Source: Pyropia haitanensis
Taxonomy: Eukaryota > Rhodophyta > Bangiophyceae > Bangiales > Bangiaceae
Reading direction: 5' to 3'
DNA length: 64,000 bases
Assembly: GCA_008729055.1 (NCBI GenBank)
Contig: SDUX01000001.1
Coordinates: forward strand, 3,263,206 to 3,327,205
In this document: piece after piece, positions 40,937 to 53,110 of the stretch
How positions within the stretch are numbered: the stretch's first letter is position 1
Layout: the number at the start of each line of letters is the position of its first letter
The notes under the pieces: model-generated
Databases searched by the model: none
What the model was told of the DNA's origin: nothing
The model's input: only the letters and a program-made list of their open reading frames with translations
Program-made: the position numbers and the translations under genes

Positions 40937-42713
40937 ATGGCGCGGCGTAGTGGCCGGTGCCGGGCGCTGCCCGCCGCGACGCTGGCGGTGGTAGCCGCCG
41001 CCGCCTCGGTCCTAGCCGCGGTGGTCCCTCCCCCCGTGGCGGCCCACTCGTCCATGACCGTGCCCACGTCCATCTCCTACACCACCGATTGCCGCGTCGG
41101 CGGCCCCGCCCACGCGCAGCGCAACTGCCCCGGCCCGTGCCCCAACGTGATGCTCAAGGAGCACGGCCCGGGCTCGTCGCCGCGGGAGCCCGCGGCCACG
41201 TACGCGCGCGGCGAGCTGGTGACGCTACGCTGGTCACGCAACAACCACGAGGGCGGCTTTGTGCGGTGGGCGCTCGTGCCGGTGCGCCAGATGGGCGACG
41301 CCGCCGCGCACGAGCGGTTTGCTTTTCACTGGGGCTGCTGGTCTGCCGGGCGGTTTGTGTGCACCGATGAAAACCGCAAGGCGCTGTGCATTGACGACCG
41401 CCTCAGTGAGCGGTACGCGCAGGCGTTTAGCGCGCGGGTGGAGATCCCGACCGTCGTGCCCGACGGGGACTACGTGCTGAGCTTTGTACGTTGCGGCGGG
41501 CAACGACCGACGTGAGCGTGGCGCGCGGCTGGGGGGCGCTCGTGGCTCGGTGGAGGGTACGGCGGGGACTGGTGGGCTAAGGCGTGTGGGGGCCTGTACT
41601 GACTTTGCTGCTGCTTCGTTCCCTATCGTGTGGGGTCCTTTTATTTTTTTTTGCTCCCGCACGTGGTTGACTGCTGGTGTTGCGCAGGCGTGGTACGGCG
41701 GCGTGCGGGACAATGCGCCCTGGCGGCGGCCGGTGCGGTCCAGTTTTGGCGACTGTACGTTGTGTCCTGGTCTCGTCACGCCTCGCCCTTTTTCTTTTTG
41801 TTTGGGCGGCGCTATTGTATGTCCTCATCACGAGCCGCTTGCGCAGTGAGCCACCCGCTGTTTCTTGTACCCAGCTGTCTGTCTAACAGCTCTGCGTTGC
41901 TGTGGCACTCGCCTCTCCCTCTGTGTTTGTGTTGGCGTGTTTGGCCTCTGGGGACCCACCTCTTCCGCCGTCCTCACAGACTACGACTGCTCGTACGTGC
42001 GCATCTCGGGAGGGAAGGAGCAGGTGGCGTCGCAGCCCCGGATTTTCCTCCCCGGCGAGTCGACCCGCTTCTCCAACCGCTGTGTGGCGTCTGTCAACGC
42101 CCTCTCCAAGTGCGACAGGGAGCCATGCACGGAGGACCACACCGAAGACGGCAAGAGCCTCTTTACGGGCGGCGAGCTGGTGCCCGTGCAATTTGAAGAC
42201 GGCGCCGTGCCGCCGCCGCTGCTGGCCAGTGATTATGCCGCCATCGGTGATACGCCCGTGCGCTTGCCGCAGACGCCCCCATCTCCCTCCACATCCCCCT
42301 CTCCGTCCCCTTCCCCCGCCCCGTCGCCGTCTTCGTCGGCCGGGGAGGTGGCCTCCAACAGCTGGGTCGGCGTCAAGCGCTTCTACGTCGTCAACACCCG
42401 CGGCGTCCGCACCGACACCCTCTCCTTCTCGTCGGTCAACACGGTGTCCGCGGCAGCCTACCCCGACGGCTTCTCCGTCGAGGTCGTCACCCGCGGCAGC
42501 GTCCCCGTGCAGGCGGTCACCTTCTCCGTCAATGGCCGGCGCGTCCGCACCGAGCGGCGGCCGCGGTGGTCCCTCGCGGGCGACCACAAGGGCTACTGGG
42601 CGCCGTGGCGCAAGTACCCGAAGGGCCGCGTCTTCACCCTCCGCGCGCAGCCATCGTCGGCGGTCGCCGCGCGCAAGCATGGGCGCAGCGTGCGGCTGCG
42701 GGTCGTTGCCTAG
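40937..42713 (+). CDS. Secreted LPMO-like protein with C-terminal beta-sandwich, three exons
   Basis: Exons 40937-41485, 41688-41754 and 41980-42713 give 449 residues. Residues 1-36 form a signal peptide ending PPPVAA; cleavage there exposes His37 (HSSMTVPTSI), as the copper 'histidine brace' of lytic polysaccharide monooxygenases requires. A second conserved His lies in RWSRNNHEGGFVRWALVP (His104), followed by FHWGCWSAGRFVC and PDGDYVLSF|AWYGG, the last completed only by splicing exon 1 to exon 2. Many Cys suggest disulfides. A Pro-Ser linker (PSPSTSPSPSPSPAPSP) leads to a C-terminal domain (VKRFYVVNTR..AVTFSVNGRRVRTE..AGDHKGYWAPWRKYP) resembling the Ig-like extracellular domain found on algal and bacterial wall proteins. 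Substrate is unknown; cell-wall polysaccharide is likely. The family resembles AA-type LPMOs but I cannot assign a number. Confidence 0.75.
41486..41687 (+). other. LPMO-like gene intron 1 (202 nt)
   Basis: Donor AGCTTT|GTACGTTG and acceptor TGTTGCGCAG|GCGTGG, phase 0. The joined protein reads YVLSF-AWYGG. Confidence 0.85.
41755..41979 (+). other. LPMO-like gene intron 2 (225 nt)
   Basis: Donor GGCGACT|GTACGTTG and acceptor CGTCCTCACAG|ACTACGAC, phase 1, re-forming a Tyr codon. The intervening exon is only 67 nt. Confidence 0.85.
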
Positions 42714-42842
42714 AGGGGCAGGGGGCGGCGGCTGATGTGGAAGGGGGGGGGGCGCTGCGCATGCCACGCGCGCACGCGCGGCCAAGGTGCACGCGCGGCC
42801 CTCCCATGACATAACTTTGGGGAGGGCTGCCCCGCTGGTGAT

Positions 42843-42898
42843 GAGCGGGACGCTAGCTAGCATATTTATCGAGCACGTAGTAGCCAAGCGTCCCGCTC
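42843..42898. repeat. 12-bp perfect inverted repeat downstream of LPMO-like gene
   Basis: GAGCGGGACGCT (42843-42854) pairs with AGCGTCCCGCTC (42887-42898) across a 32-nt loop, 130 bp past the stop codon. It could be a 3'-UTR hairpin. Confidence 0.85.
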
Positions 42899-43719
42899 TA
42901 CTCCTCGTAGCACCCCACCTGGAGGTTTGCTTGGGCAATGACCGGCGCCGCCACTGGTACCTCGACACGGATGCGGCTGTAGTGGTGGCCGGGCAGTCGC
43001 GCGGCCTTCGCGGCCGCTTGGATGGCGGCTCTGTCTGCACCTCAGCGGGAGAAAACGCTAGCTGGCACGCCTCCGGCTTGGACTCTTGCGTTGCCCACTC
43101 ACTCTCCCCTCACGGCCCAACGAAATTTCGCGACGCGCTCAGGAAGGGAACGTGTGACCAAGCAGCGACGGAGGCAGTTGACGCCGCCGTCCTCCGCCCG
43201 CCCCTTCCCCTCTTGTTCGGTACCTCATTGATGGGGAGGGTGACAGCGGGTGGGAGATGGCGTGAGTGAGTTGGGCGGAAGGGGGAGGAAGAGCCGTCCG
43301 TCGTTCCCTGCCGCGCCTCCTCCCGCCCACCGCCTCGGGTGGGGCAGACGCAGACCGGTCTGCCCATCCCCGTACTTCTGCTGCCTCCTGCTTCTCTCTC
43401 AAACGTCTCTGTGCCGTTGGCACCGCAGCCAAGTCTTGTCTTCCCTGGCCTCAGGTCACGGCATACACGACAACGCCCCGCCCGCGGGTCGTTGTCCGTG
43501 GTCCCCGACGCGGGCGCACTTGGCCTGCTGCCCGACCGCCGTCACCTCTGCCTCGAAGGCGCGCTCGGCCCGCCGGCAGTGGCGGGCGTCCGCTCCCCAC
43601 TCCACCCGGGGCACCACCCTGGGCACAGCCGGGGTGAGCGGGCGCGCCGCCTCCGGGCTCGGATGCGTGCGGTGCCGCCCGCTGCGCGCGCCGCATTCGC
43701 CGCGGGCGCCGCGGACGGG

Positions 43720-43985
43720 CAGGTGATCAGAGGCGAGGCGGCCGCGGCGGCCATCCCCAGCGCAGTCGCCACCACCAACGCAGCGCCGCGGGCGCCGCCG
43801 GATGCAGCAAAACGTGTGTCTGTCCCAGGCCATTGCACCAGCCGCGAGCGGCGCCGACCCGCAGGTCAGCCGAGGCGAGGCGGCCACAGCCGCCATTCCC
43901 AGCGTCGTCGCCGCCACCAGTGTCGCGCCGCGGGCGCCGCCGCCCGTCGCCGAGGACGTGGTTGGGGAGGCAGAAGGCGAGACGC
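43720..43985. repeat. Tandem duplication, 142-bp period
   Basis: CAGGTGATCAGAGGCGAGGC at 43720 recurs diverged as CAGGTCAGCCGAGGCGAGGC at 43862. The following GCGGCC..GCCAT[CT]CCCAGCG..GCCGCGGGCGCCGCC is shared. Both strands are open, and neither encodes a recognisable protein. Confidence 0.7.
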
Positions 43986-44413
43986 TTGACGACCTCGCCG
44001 CTTGCCACGCCGCGCCGGCGGCCGCCACGACGCCAACGCCTGGAGCGCTGACTAAACGGGCGACGTCCGTCAAGGCAAGCACGCCTCGCGAAGACGACAG
44101 CAGGCAGCTACGCGGCGGCAACCGCGGCGGCGGTCGACCACAGTACCCCTGCACCACGGTTGCCATGGTGGCGGACGCGGCCGCCGCCACGGCGGCTGCC
44201 GCGACGGAAAGCGCGGCATGGTCGGATCCCGCGTGCAGGGGATGCGCGAGCGGGCGCCGCCGCCGCCGACTCGACGGCGGTGGACACCCGCGGCCGCCAC
44301 TGCGGGAGGACGTCGCGCACCCAGCCGCGGCAGTGCGCGCCCGCTGCGTCCCTTCCCCCATTGCAGCGCCCGAACATTTCCCCCTCGACCCCCTCATCCC
44401 CCCCGTCCCCATG

Positions 44414-44479
44414 CCACCAACTCAATGCACAGTTCCTGCGCAACTGCCACCAACTCAATGCACAGTTCCTGCGCAACTG
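44414..44479. repeat. 33-bp tandem repeat, two copies
   Basis: The unit starting CCACCAACTCAATGCACAGT and ending GCGCAACTG is repeated exactly (44414-44446 and 44447-44479), then begins a third time for 5 bp. Confidence 0.9.
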
Positions 44480-45171
44480 CCACCTCCGGCCGCTCCCTAG
44501 CAGCGCCACCTGCTCCGCACAGAAGTCGGCCAGCAGCGGCTCGCTCCTCTTGTAGCATGCGCCACCACAGGGGGACGAGGGGGTCTTCCACCACCAGCCA
44601 CCGGCGGGAAAGCACCGCCGTCGCAGCAACGACCGCCGTCGCCACGTCACCGCTGCCAGGCGTGAGCGCTACGCGCGTCAGTCAGCGTCGGCGGCACGCG
44701 AGCAACGGCCGTGAGGCGCACCGCCGCCGCCGCGCGCCCGACGCGCGACGCGTCCTAGTGCGCGTGCGCCGGGCCGGGCGACACGAGTGCCGCGGCGGCT
44801 GCGGCGGCGGCGGCGGCCGCGCAGTGGCCGCCGCGGCGCCGCGGTGGCCGCCGCGACGCCGCGGCGGCCAGCATAGGCCGCCGCCCGGCGGTGGTCGTCG
44901 CGGCGCCGCCGTCACCGTCGCCGCCGCCGCTGACGCAGCGGCCGTCGCGGCCGCCGGGACATGCCACGGGCGGTGGGAGTAACGGCGCGCGCGCGTAGAC
45001 GCTGTGGCGTCACCACCGCTACGGGGCGTCACCGGCGGGCGCGAGGCGCCGCCGTCGGGAGTGGCAGCGGCGGGGAGGGGCGGCGGCAGCCGCCCACGAC
45101 AACCGGCGCGTGGCTGCAGACGGCGGCGCAACGCGCGCGACCGCCTCGAAGCGGCGGCCATGCGTGCGACC

Positions 45172-45202
<31 letters not shown>

Positions 45203-45689
45203 ACGCCGACGCCACCGCCACGGCCGTCGCAGCTGCCAGCAGAGACGCAAAGGAACGGTCAGCGGCGGCCGCGGCAACCAACACCCTCCCCCCCCTCCGC
45301 CCCTGCACCCGTGAGCGCACGTCCCGCCCCCCTCCCCGCCGCCAGCCGGTGCCGCACACGCTACGCGCGGTGGCGGCGGGCCAAAGCAGCAGCACGCGCG
45401 GCGTGTGCGGCACACACGCACGCCACGCGCGCGCAAATGCCGCGCCGACGCGGTCCCACCGGCGGGTACCGCAGGGGCGGCGGGTGTCGACGCGCGCGTC
45501 GCTCCCGGCAGCCGGCCGCCGCCCGCGCCGGGGAGCGCCGCCGCGCCCGCCACGGGCGTCCCAGCCTATGGACAACGACGCGCTCGTCGCCGCAGCGGTC
45601 GGCCGCTCCGCGTCGCGCGCTCGCCCGCCGCCCTGCTGCCTCCGTTCCATGTCGCCACGAGCGTGTTGACGGACGCTTCTGCCGCCACA

Positions 45690-48600
45690 CCCACCGAAGT
45701 CAGCGACGGCAGCGGAAGCCGCGGCCGCGGACGCGCCAAAAACTGCCGTCCCCGACGACGCCTGCGACGGAAGCCGACCCGCTGCGGTGACAGCGGCAAC
45801 CTCTTGGCGGCGGTCGAGGCACCGGTAACGGCGACAGCAGCGACAGACACTGGCATGCGCGAAAACGGCAGCGGTGGCCGTCCCGGCAGACGCCGCGGCG
45901 ACAGCGTCTCAGGCCAGCGCGGCAGCAGTGCCACCATGACGAAGGTCACTACAGCGGTAGCGGCCGCCGCTCTCACAGAGGCCGTCGCGGCGGCACTGGC
46001 GGCGGCAACGGCGATGGCCGCGACAGCGGCAGTGGCAGCACGAGCGCCAGACGCCGCGGCCGCGGCGGCGCCAACGGTCGCGGCGGCCCCCAGAACAACG
46101 GCAACAGCACCAGCAGCGCCAGAAGGCGCCGCGGCGGGCATGACAGAGGCCGCCTGCCGCCACCGCGGCACCGACAGAGGCCGCGGCCGTGGATGCAAAG
46201 AGAACCACGGCGACGGCTGCAACAGAGAACGCGACCACAACAGAAGCTGCGGCTGCGGCTGCGAAAGCACATGACGCCGCCGCCGTGGGTGTCACAAAAG
46301 TTGCTTCCGACGACGGTGAATGTGCCACAGGCCGTCGCGATGGCAGCGACGCACACCGCGGCGGTGGCAGGAACAGCGGCAGCGACAAAAGCCGCCTGAG
46401 GGGTAGCGGCAGCGGCAACGACACATGCCGCGGCGGCCGCCGCCACAGCAGCAGCGGTGACGGCAGCGATGGCCGCCGCGGCGTCAGCAGTAACATAGGC
46501 CGCGGTGACGGGCGCGCCAGACGCTGCGGCGGGTGCCTGACAAAGGAAGTAGCTCCGGCAGCGACAAGAGCCGCGGCATCGGCAGTCACAGGAGCAGCTG
46601 GAGCGTGCGCAACAGCCGCATTGGCGGCAGCCGCGACAGCGGCAGCGGCCACCGCCGCGAAAGCAGCAGCGGCAGAGGCATCGATAGTGGCAGCGTCAGT
46701 GCTCGCAGCAAAAAGGCGCTCACAGAGACAGCGGACGCAACAGACGCCGCGGCAGCGGCAGAGACAGAGGCCGTCGCGGTGGCTCAGGCAGCGGCACGGA
46801 AAGTGGCGGCGACAGAGGCCGCCCACTGCGATGGTTTCCGCGCCACAGGCAGCCACGGTGGTTGCGACAGAGACCACGGCGGTGGCCTTTACAGACGACG
46901 CCCACAACGACAGCAGCCGCGATAGACGTCGCGGCGGTGGCAGTCCCAACGGCCGCGGCGGCGGCCGTGACAAAAGCCGCTGCGATCGCATCGACCAAAA
47001 CGGCTCACCGTGACGGCGACAGCGCGAGAGGCCGCAGCGGCGGCCGCGCCAGTGGCCGCGCGGCGGTGCGCGTGACGTTGGCCGCGGCAACAGGAGCGGC
47101 AGCAGGCGCGGCAAAAGTCGCCCACCGGCAAGTCGTCCACCACAGCGGCAGCGAAAGCGGCAGCGACAGCGACAGACACCGCGGCAACAGCAGCGATGGC
47201 GGCAACGGCGGCGGCCGCGACAGCGGCAGCAACGGACGTCGCGCCAGCGCCTGCGACGACGGCCGCGGCTGCAGTAGCAAAAGTGGTAACTGCGATGGCA
47301 ACGAAACCGGCAGCGGCAGCGGCAGCGACCGAGGTCGCGGCAGCGAAAACAAGCACGATGTTAGCGGCACCAGCAACAGCCGCAGCGGCCGTCGCAGCAA
47401 CAGACGCCGCGGCGGCCACAGCGGCTGCGGCTCCGGCATCGACAGAGGCAGTCGCAGCGGACGCGTCCGCAAAGTTGGCAGAGGCAGAGGCAGCGGCAGA
47501 CACCGTGAGAACGGCAGTCGCAGCGGCAGCGATATGGCAGCAACAGTCGGACCGCCAGCGCCAGCGAGAGGCGCCGCGGCGGCGGCAGCAACAGCCGCAT
47601 CTGTGACATCTGCAACAGCTGCAACGACGGGGGCGATGGCGACAACATGACCGATGGCCCTTGCCGTGACAGCGGCCGCGAAAGAAATGGCGACAGCGGC
47701 CGCGGTGAGGATCGCGACAGAGACCGCGGCGGCGCCAGCAACAGCGGCAGAGGCTGGGAAAGCACCAGCGGTAGAGGCGGTGGCAGCGGTGGATGCCGTG
47801 GCAGCGGAAGCGACAGCAGCCGCGGCGGCGGAAGGGACAGCAGCCGTGGTGGCGGAAGCGACAGCGGCAGTGGCGACGTCGGCGAGGGCGGCAGCGGCAG
47901 CAATTGTGGCCTCCCTCATCGACGGCGGAGGCGACCGTCCCCAATGTAATTGCTACCATAAAGGCCGCGGCAGCGACCATGGCAGAGGCCGAAGCAACGG
48001 CCGCGGTCGAGGCCGCGGCAGCGGTCGCGGCACAGGCCGCGGCAGACGCCGCGGCAGACGCCGCGGTATCGGTTGCGGCACAAAAGCCGTGGCGGCGGCA
48101 GCGATAACGGCAGCGGCGGCTGCGGAATCAGAAGCGGCAGCGAAACTAGCAGTAGCGGCGGCGGAAGCGAAAGTGGCAGCGGACGCGGCAGCAAGTACTG
48201 CAGCCGCGTTGAAAGCGGCAAAGGCAGCAGCGGCAACGCACGCCACGGCGACAGCACCAAAAACGGCAGCGGCGGCGGCCGCGATAGCGGCAGGCGCACA
48301 AAAAAACACAGTCATTCGCGCAGGAGACCCTCCATTCCCAACAGCGACAGCGACGGACACCGTGTCGGCGGGAGCGACAGTGCGCGCTGCTGTGGCCGCG
48401 GCAGCGGCAGCCGCGGCAGTCGCGACAGCAGCGGCGCATCGCAGAGACGATCGCGACAGCAGCGGCTCATCGCGACGGCGGTCGCGACAGCAGCAGCGGC
48501 AGCGGCAGTGGCAGATGCCGCGGCGGCGGCTGCGACAGCAGCCGCGGTGGCAGCAGCGACAGCAGCCGCTGCGGCGGCAGTGACAGCGGGCAACGGAGGT

Positions 48601-49016
48601 GGTCGCGAGCGCGTCACCAGCAGGGGCCCCAACCGCGGCAACGGCAGCGGCAGCGGCCGAAGCAGCGGCGGTGGCCGCGACAGCGCCGCCGCCGGCGACC
48701 GAGAAGTACTCGGCTACGTTGGGATCGATAACGCCGTTGGCGCTGGCCTTGTCGGCGGCAGGGACAGACGTCGCGGAAGCAGAAGCGAGCAGCTGCCACA
48801 GCAGCGGCAGCAAGAGCGGCAACAACGGCGGCCGCGAGAGCGGCAGCGGCCGCTGCAGGGACAGGCGCCTCGGCGTCCGCAAGGACAGATGACACACGGC
48901 CGGCAGTGACCGACGCCGCGGCGTTGGCAGGAACAGCGGGTGCGGCAGCGGCAGCGATAGCGGCCGCGACCAGCAGAGACGTCGTCGGCAGCGGCGGCCG
49001 TCGGTGCTGGCGGACG
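45690..49016. repeat. Degenerate GCN/GAC triplet-hexamer repeat field
   Basis: About 3.3 kb of plus-strand GCGGCAGCGACAGCGGC-like sequence with a strong 3-bp period and loose 6- to 9-bp units. Several frames on both strands stay open and translate to Ala-rich, Gly-Ser-Arg-rich or Arg-Gln-rich strings, so open frames here are not evidence of genes. No domain is seen. Confidence 0.8.
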
Positions 49017-52000
49017 ACATCGCAGTTGACCCTCTGCATTCACTGCGCCTCAGGCTAGCGCATCTTCGACGACGCAGAAGGGCGCCGTCCCCTGCGGTGG
49101 GAGGCATGGCCGACGGAAAGAGGGAGTCGATACAGGGGCAGGCTGGCAGCATCGATCCCGGGCAGGGGGCCGCCACCGCCAGAGGCGACGCCAAAAGCGG
49201 GCGGGGGCGCCGCGATCGTCGCCGTAGTGGCGCCGGAAGCGCACGGCATCAGTGCCGTCGGCGGGGCGTCCACAGACAGAAATTATGACGCCGTCGGAGG
49301 GGTCGTGGCGTCAACGACACGGCCACAGGGTTCACCGGGGGGTATGCAGCGTCCGCAGTGGCGCCGTCAGTGTCAAGGAAGCGGCTACAAACAGAGGGGG
49401 AAGAAAGGGGGGCCAACGCCATAGACACGGCACCGAAAGCAGGGGGGCGGGCACGACAGCGGCGGGGCAGCAAGAGCGCGGGGTGGTGCGCGAACAGCTG
49501 TACAGCGGAGGTGCCGATGGGGCGGGAGTTTCACCACTGGCGCCGACGACGAGGGCAGCGCGGCACCGACTGCAGGGAGGTGGAGTAGACGCGGGGGGGA
49601 GGAGGGGGGGGCCAGCTACAACGAGGGGGGTGGCAGCGGCAACGACGGACGAAGGACCGCCTCGACGGGAAGACCGCAAAGAGGAAGAGGGGGCAACGGG
49701 GGATGGCATGATAACGGGGGGGGGTGACGGCAACGGCAGCAGGGCCAGCGAGGCCGGCGGTGGCGGCGGCGGGGGACAGCCTTGACGGGATGGCGGCGGC
49801 GACAAAGAGGAGAGGCCGCCAAGACCGCCTCGACGGGAGGGCATCGCGGACGCCTGACTCTGGGCGGCAACGTAGGGGGGGACGATGGAACGCTGCCAGG
49901 GTGGCGGCAGCGGGGAAGAGAGCGGCAAAATCAGACCGGGGCGGCGCCAGGCGACAGCGATACAGCAACGGGTTGGTGCCGGCAACAACAGCGGGACGAT
50001 CGGCACGACGGAGGCGGCGACGCGACGAGACGACGACGGCTGACGCATCGACACGGCAGCGACGGGCACGAGAGGCACCGACGCTTGTACGCTGACAGAG
50101 TCAACGCCAACCTCCCGCCGACACGCAGGCGCACCGTCCCCAATGGGGGGGGCTACAACCTCCAGAGCCGCTCGCGAGCGACCACAACCGCAGAGGCGGG
50201 CAGCAGCAACGGCGGATGCGCCATCGACGACGATCCGGCGATGATGATGCGGGGACCCGCCTTGGGAGAGCAAAGTCGGCAGTGACGGGGGGGGGGGGAG
50301 GGGCTTGACATCCCGGGCAGGTGGCCGCACCAACAGGGAAGGGGCGGCGACAGCGACGGGAGAAGTGCGCCGACGTCGGTGACGGTTGACGACTGGTGCA
50401 AGGCGACGGCGGCTGCACGGCGTCACGGGCGGGGGGGGGTCTTGCCGGCAGGATGGGAGTAGCAGCGGTGAGAAGGGAAGACGCCCACAGGCGCGAGACG
50501 GAGGGCGGCCACGGCCGGCAGTGCGACTGGACGACGTGGAACGTAGGAATCAGCAGCAACGCCGGCGGAACAGCCGCAGGGACGACGTGAAGGTTCTCGA
50601 CGACGGGAAAGGCGGCGGGTGACGGCGGCGGGCTCGGCGCGTCAAGACGGGAGTGACGACCGCCACGGGAATGGGGGACGACCCCAATAATGGACGGCAC
50701 CAACGACGGCAAAAAGGGGGGGGCAAACCCAAAGACGGCGCGGGGTGGGGTGGCACAGACCACCAGCGGCGGCGTGACGATGCGTCCGCGACGGCGCACC
50801 GCCGCGGCCGGCCGCGGCAGCAATCGGGGTGACGACGGAGGCGGTTGCGCCATCGCCATGACGGAGAAAACGGGGTGAAGCCCGTCTCATGAGTGGGCAG
50901 GTCAGCAGCCACAGCCACAAGAGGGACAGGGAAAAGGGGGGAGGGGGTAGAGGGGAAAGGGCACCAGTAGGGGGGCGGCGGCAGCGACGAGCGGCGGGCG
51001 CCGTCAACAACAGGCAGGCAGCCGCAGCGGCAGGGTGGTGGTGCCGCCGACAATGGTGGCGGTGCGGCAACGACCACCGCGGCGCCCGAGGCGCAGCGCC
51101 CACCATGTCGCGGCGGGGGAAAGGAGCACGCGGCGGCGCGGGCGGCGGCGAGCAAGCGGGGCGGCAATTTATACCACTGCCCCCCACCCGACTCTTTCGC
51201 TTTCACGCGCGGCCGACTGGGCACCGTGCCCGCACCGCCGCCACCGCCGCCGCCGCCGCCAATACATCCCTCACACCACCAAACGGCAGACGGCAGGGGG
51301 CGTCGCGGAGAGAAGTTCCCGCCAACAACCGACGCCGCACTGCCGCGTCGTACACCAAAAAAATGAAACGGCCCGCCGCGACGGCGTACCCACCGCGAAA
51401 GCGAAAGCGCGGGAGAAAGAAAGGGGGGGGGGGGGGGGATGGGGAGGGGGTGGAGGAGGGAAAACGTCGCCACCGCCCGCGGCAGCCCGCCACGCGACGC
51501 GGCGTGGCGGGGGTGGGGTGGCAGACCCGCGGGCGGGAGCGTCGGGCCGCGCGGGGGGGCGGGGAAATGGGCGGCCAATGGCGGGAGCGGCCGAGCGGGG
51601 GCATGGGAGGGGGGAGGTGCGCGCGGCCGCGGCCGCGCAGAGGGCGGGCGCGGGCGGTGGGCGGGCGCCGCTCACGGCGGGGCCCCGCGCCGTGGCGCGA
51701 CGCGCCCGCGGCCGCCGCGCGCCGCGGCCACGGGGTGGGGACGGGGCGGTGCCACGGCGGCGCGGGGCGGCGCCGCGGCGGCGGCGGCGCGGCGGCTGCC
51801 GCCATGCGCCCGCGGTCGCCACAACGGCGGTGGACGCCGCGTTTGGGGTGATCGGGGTGGGACCCGCACCGCGCGGCGGCGGGAGTGCCCCTCGCCGCGC
51901 TCGCCGCCTACTCTCCCGCCACGCGCGGCGGCGGTTGCCCACGTTCAAACCGCCGCCGTCGGCGCCCGCCGGCCGTGGCGGCCGTCCCCGCCCCGCGCGA

Positions 52001-52640
52001 CCGCGCGCTACGCTGGGCAGAGGCGGGAAGCGGTTGGCGGTCGGGGGTGGGGGGGGGGGGGGGGGGGGGGGAAATCGTGGGTGGCCCGCCGTGGCCGCCA
52101 CGCCGCGGGTGCGGGGGGGGGGTTTGGTGGCGCGCCGCCGCGCGCGCGCGCGTGGCGGCAAGCGACGCGGCGGCGTGGGCGGCGGCCGCGGCGGCCGCCA
52201 CGGCGCGCGGCGTCGCGCCGGCCGGCTGGCGTGGCCGGCGGCGGCCGCCACCCACACCAGGGCCGGCTGTTTTTTTTTCTTTTTTTTTTGGAGGGGGGAG
52301 GGGGGGGGGGGGGGGGGGTTGGCCGCCTCGACGCCTGCCCGGTGGGTGCCGGAAGGCACCGGAGCGTGCGCGCTGCGCCGCGCGCCGCGCGCCCGGGATC
52401 TGTGGCGGGAACCGGGGTTGGGCGGCCGGCGGCGTGGCCGGCCGGCCACGTCGGGTCGGCGGCCTGCCCCGCCACACGCCCAGACCGGCCGTTGTCTCGC
52501 GGGGGGGATCTGCTGGACCGTACGTAAGCGCCCACCCGCACCCGGTCCGCCCACGCGGGGCACCTGGAAGGGGCGCGCGGCCCAACCGAGCACGGGCGGC
52601 GGCCGGCAGGGGCGGGCACCACACAGCGCCCCAGAAGTTT
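49017..52640. other. Low-complexity GC-rich DNA, no supported gene
   Basis: The plus strand is G/A-rich to about 50.9 kb, then CCG/GGC-rich, with G-homopolymers (for example 51425-51439 and 52048-52070). A TTTATACC motif lies near 51167. No conserved frame. Confidence 0.45.
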
Positions 52641-53110
52641 ACCCGACGGGGTAGCCAAATACATATTCCCGAAAGTCTATTCCTTGAGTGGAAAGCACAC
52701 TTCTTCTGTGTAGACGTTTGTGATCTAGAATTTAAAGCTGAGCATGTGTCGTGAGTGGGTAGTCGTGACTATGCATGAAGAATACTGTTTGGCATGGACA
52801 ATGCGGGTACATGCACGCAAGTACACTTCGGATCCTGTGTCTCAAACGTCTTTCATGGTTTTTTCGTGCAAGATGTGCTTTATTGCTATCTGCAGCATCG
52901 CCCTGCCCTCCCCGACCGCCAAGCACATCTGGTGCAACAAAAGAAAGTGGAAGCAGACGAACACGGCAAGGTGACAACAGCAGCGAGACCAAGATGGAGC
53001 GAGCATACATCCAAGCGACGCGAGAGGGACGGACAAGGTCAGTCAGTGTCATCACAGCATCTCAGCACAGAGGATGCTCGCAGCATGAGCAAGTACGCAC
53101 ACCCCGCATC
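52641..53110. other. AT-richer island
   Basis: About 450 bp with clearly lower GC than either flank. Short frames only (for example VSQTSFMVFSCKMCFIAICS), nothing recognised. It could be a transposon or gene fragment, or a spacer. Confidence 0.35.

Noticed and set aside
42843..42898. Rho-independent type terminator
   Set aside because: The genome is eukaryotic, and no T-run follows the stem.
45690..49016. CRISPR-like or regularly spaced repeat array
   Set aside because: Units are short, degenerate and contiguous, with no unique spacers.
51035..52654. Long plus-strand open frame (over 500 codons) with Arg/Gly-rich translation
   Set aside because: It overlaps equally long minus-strand frames, crosses G-homopolymers and has no domain.
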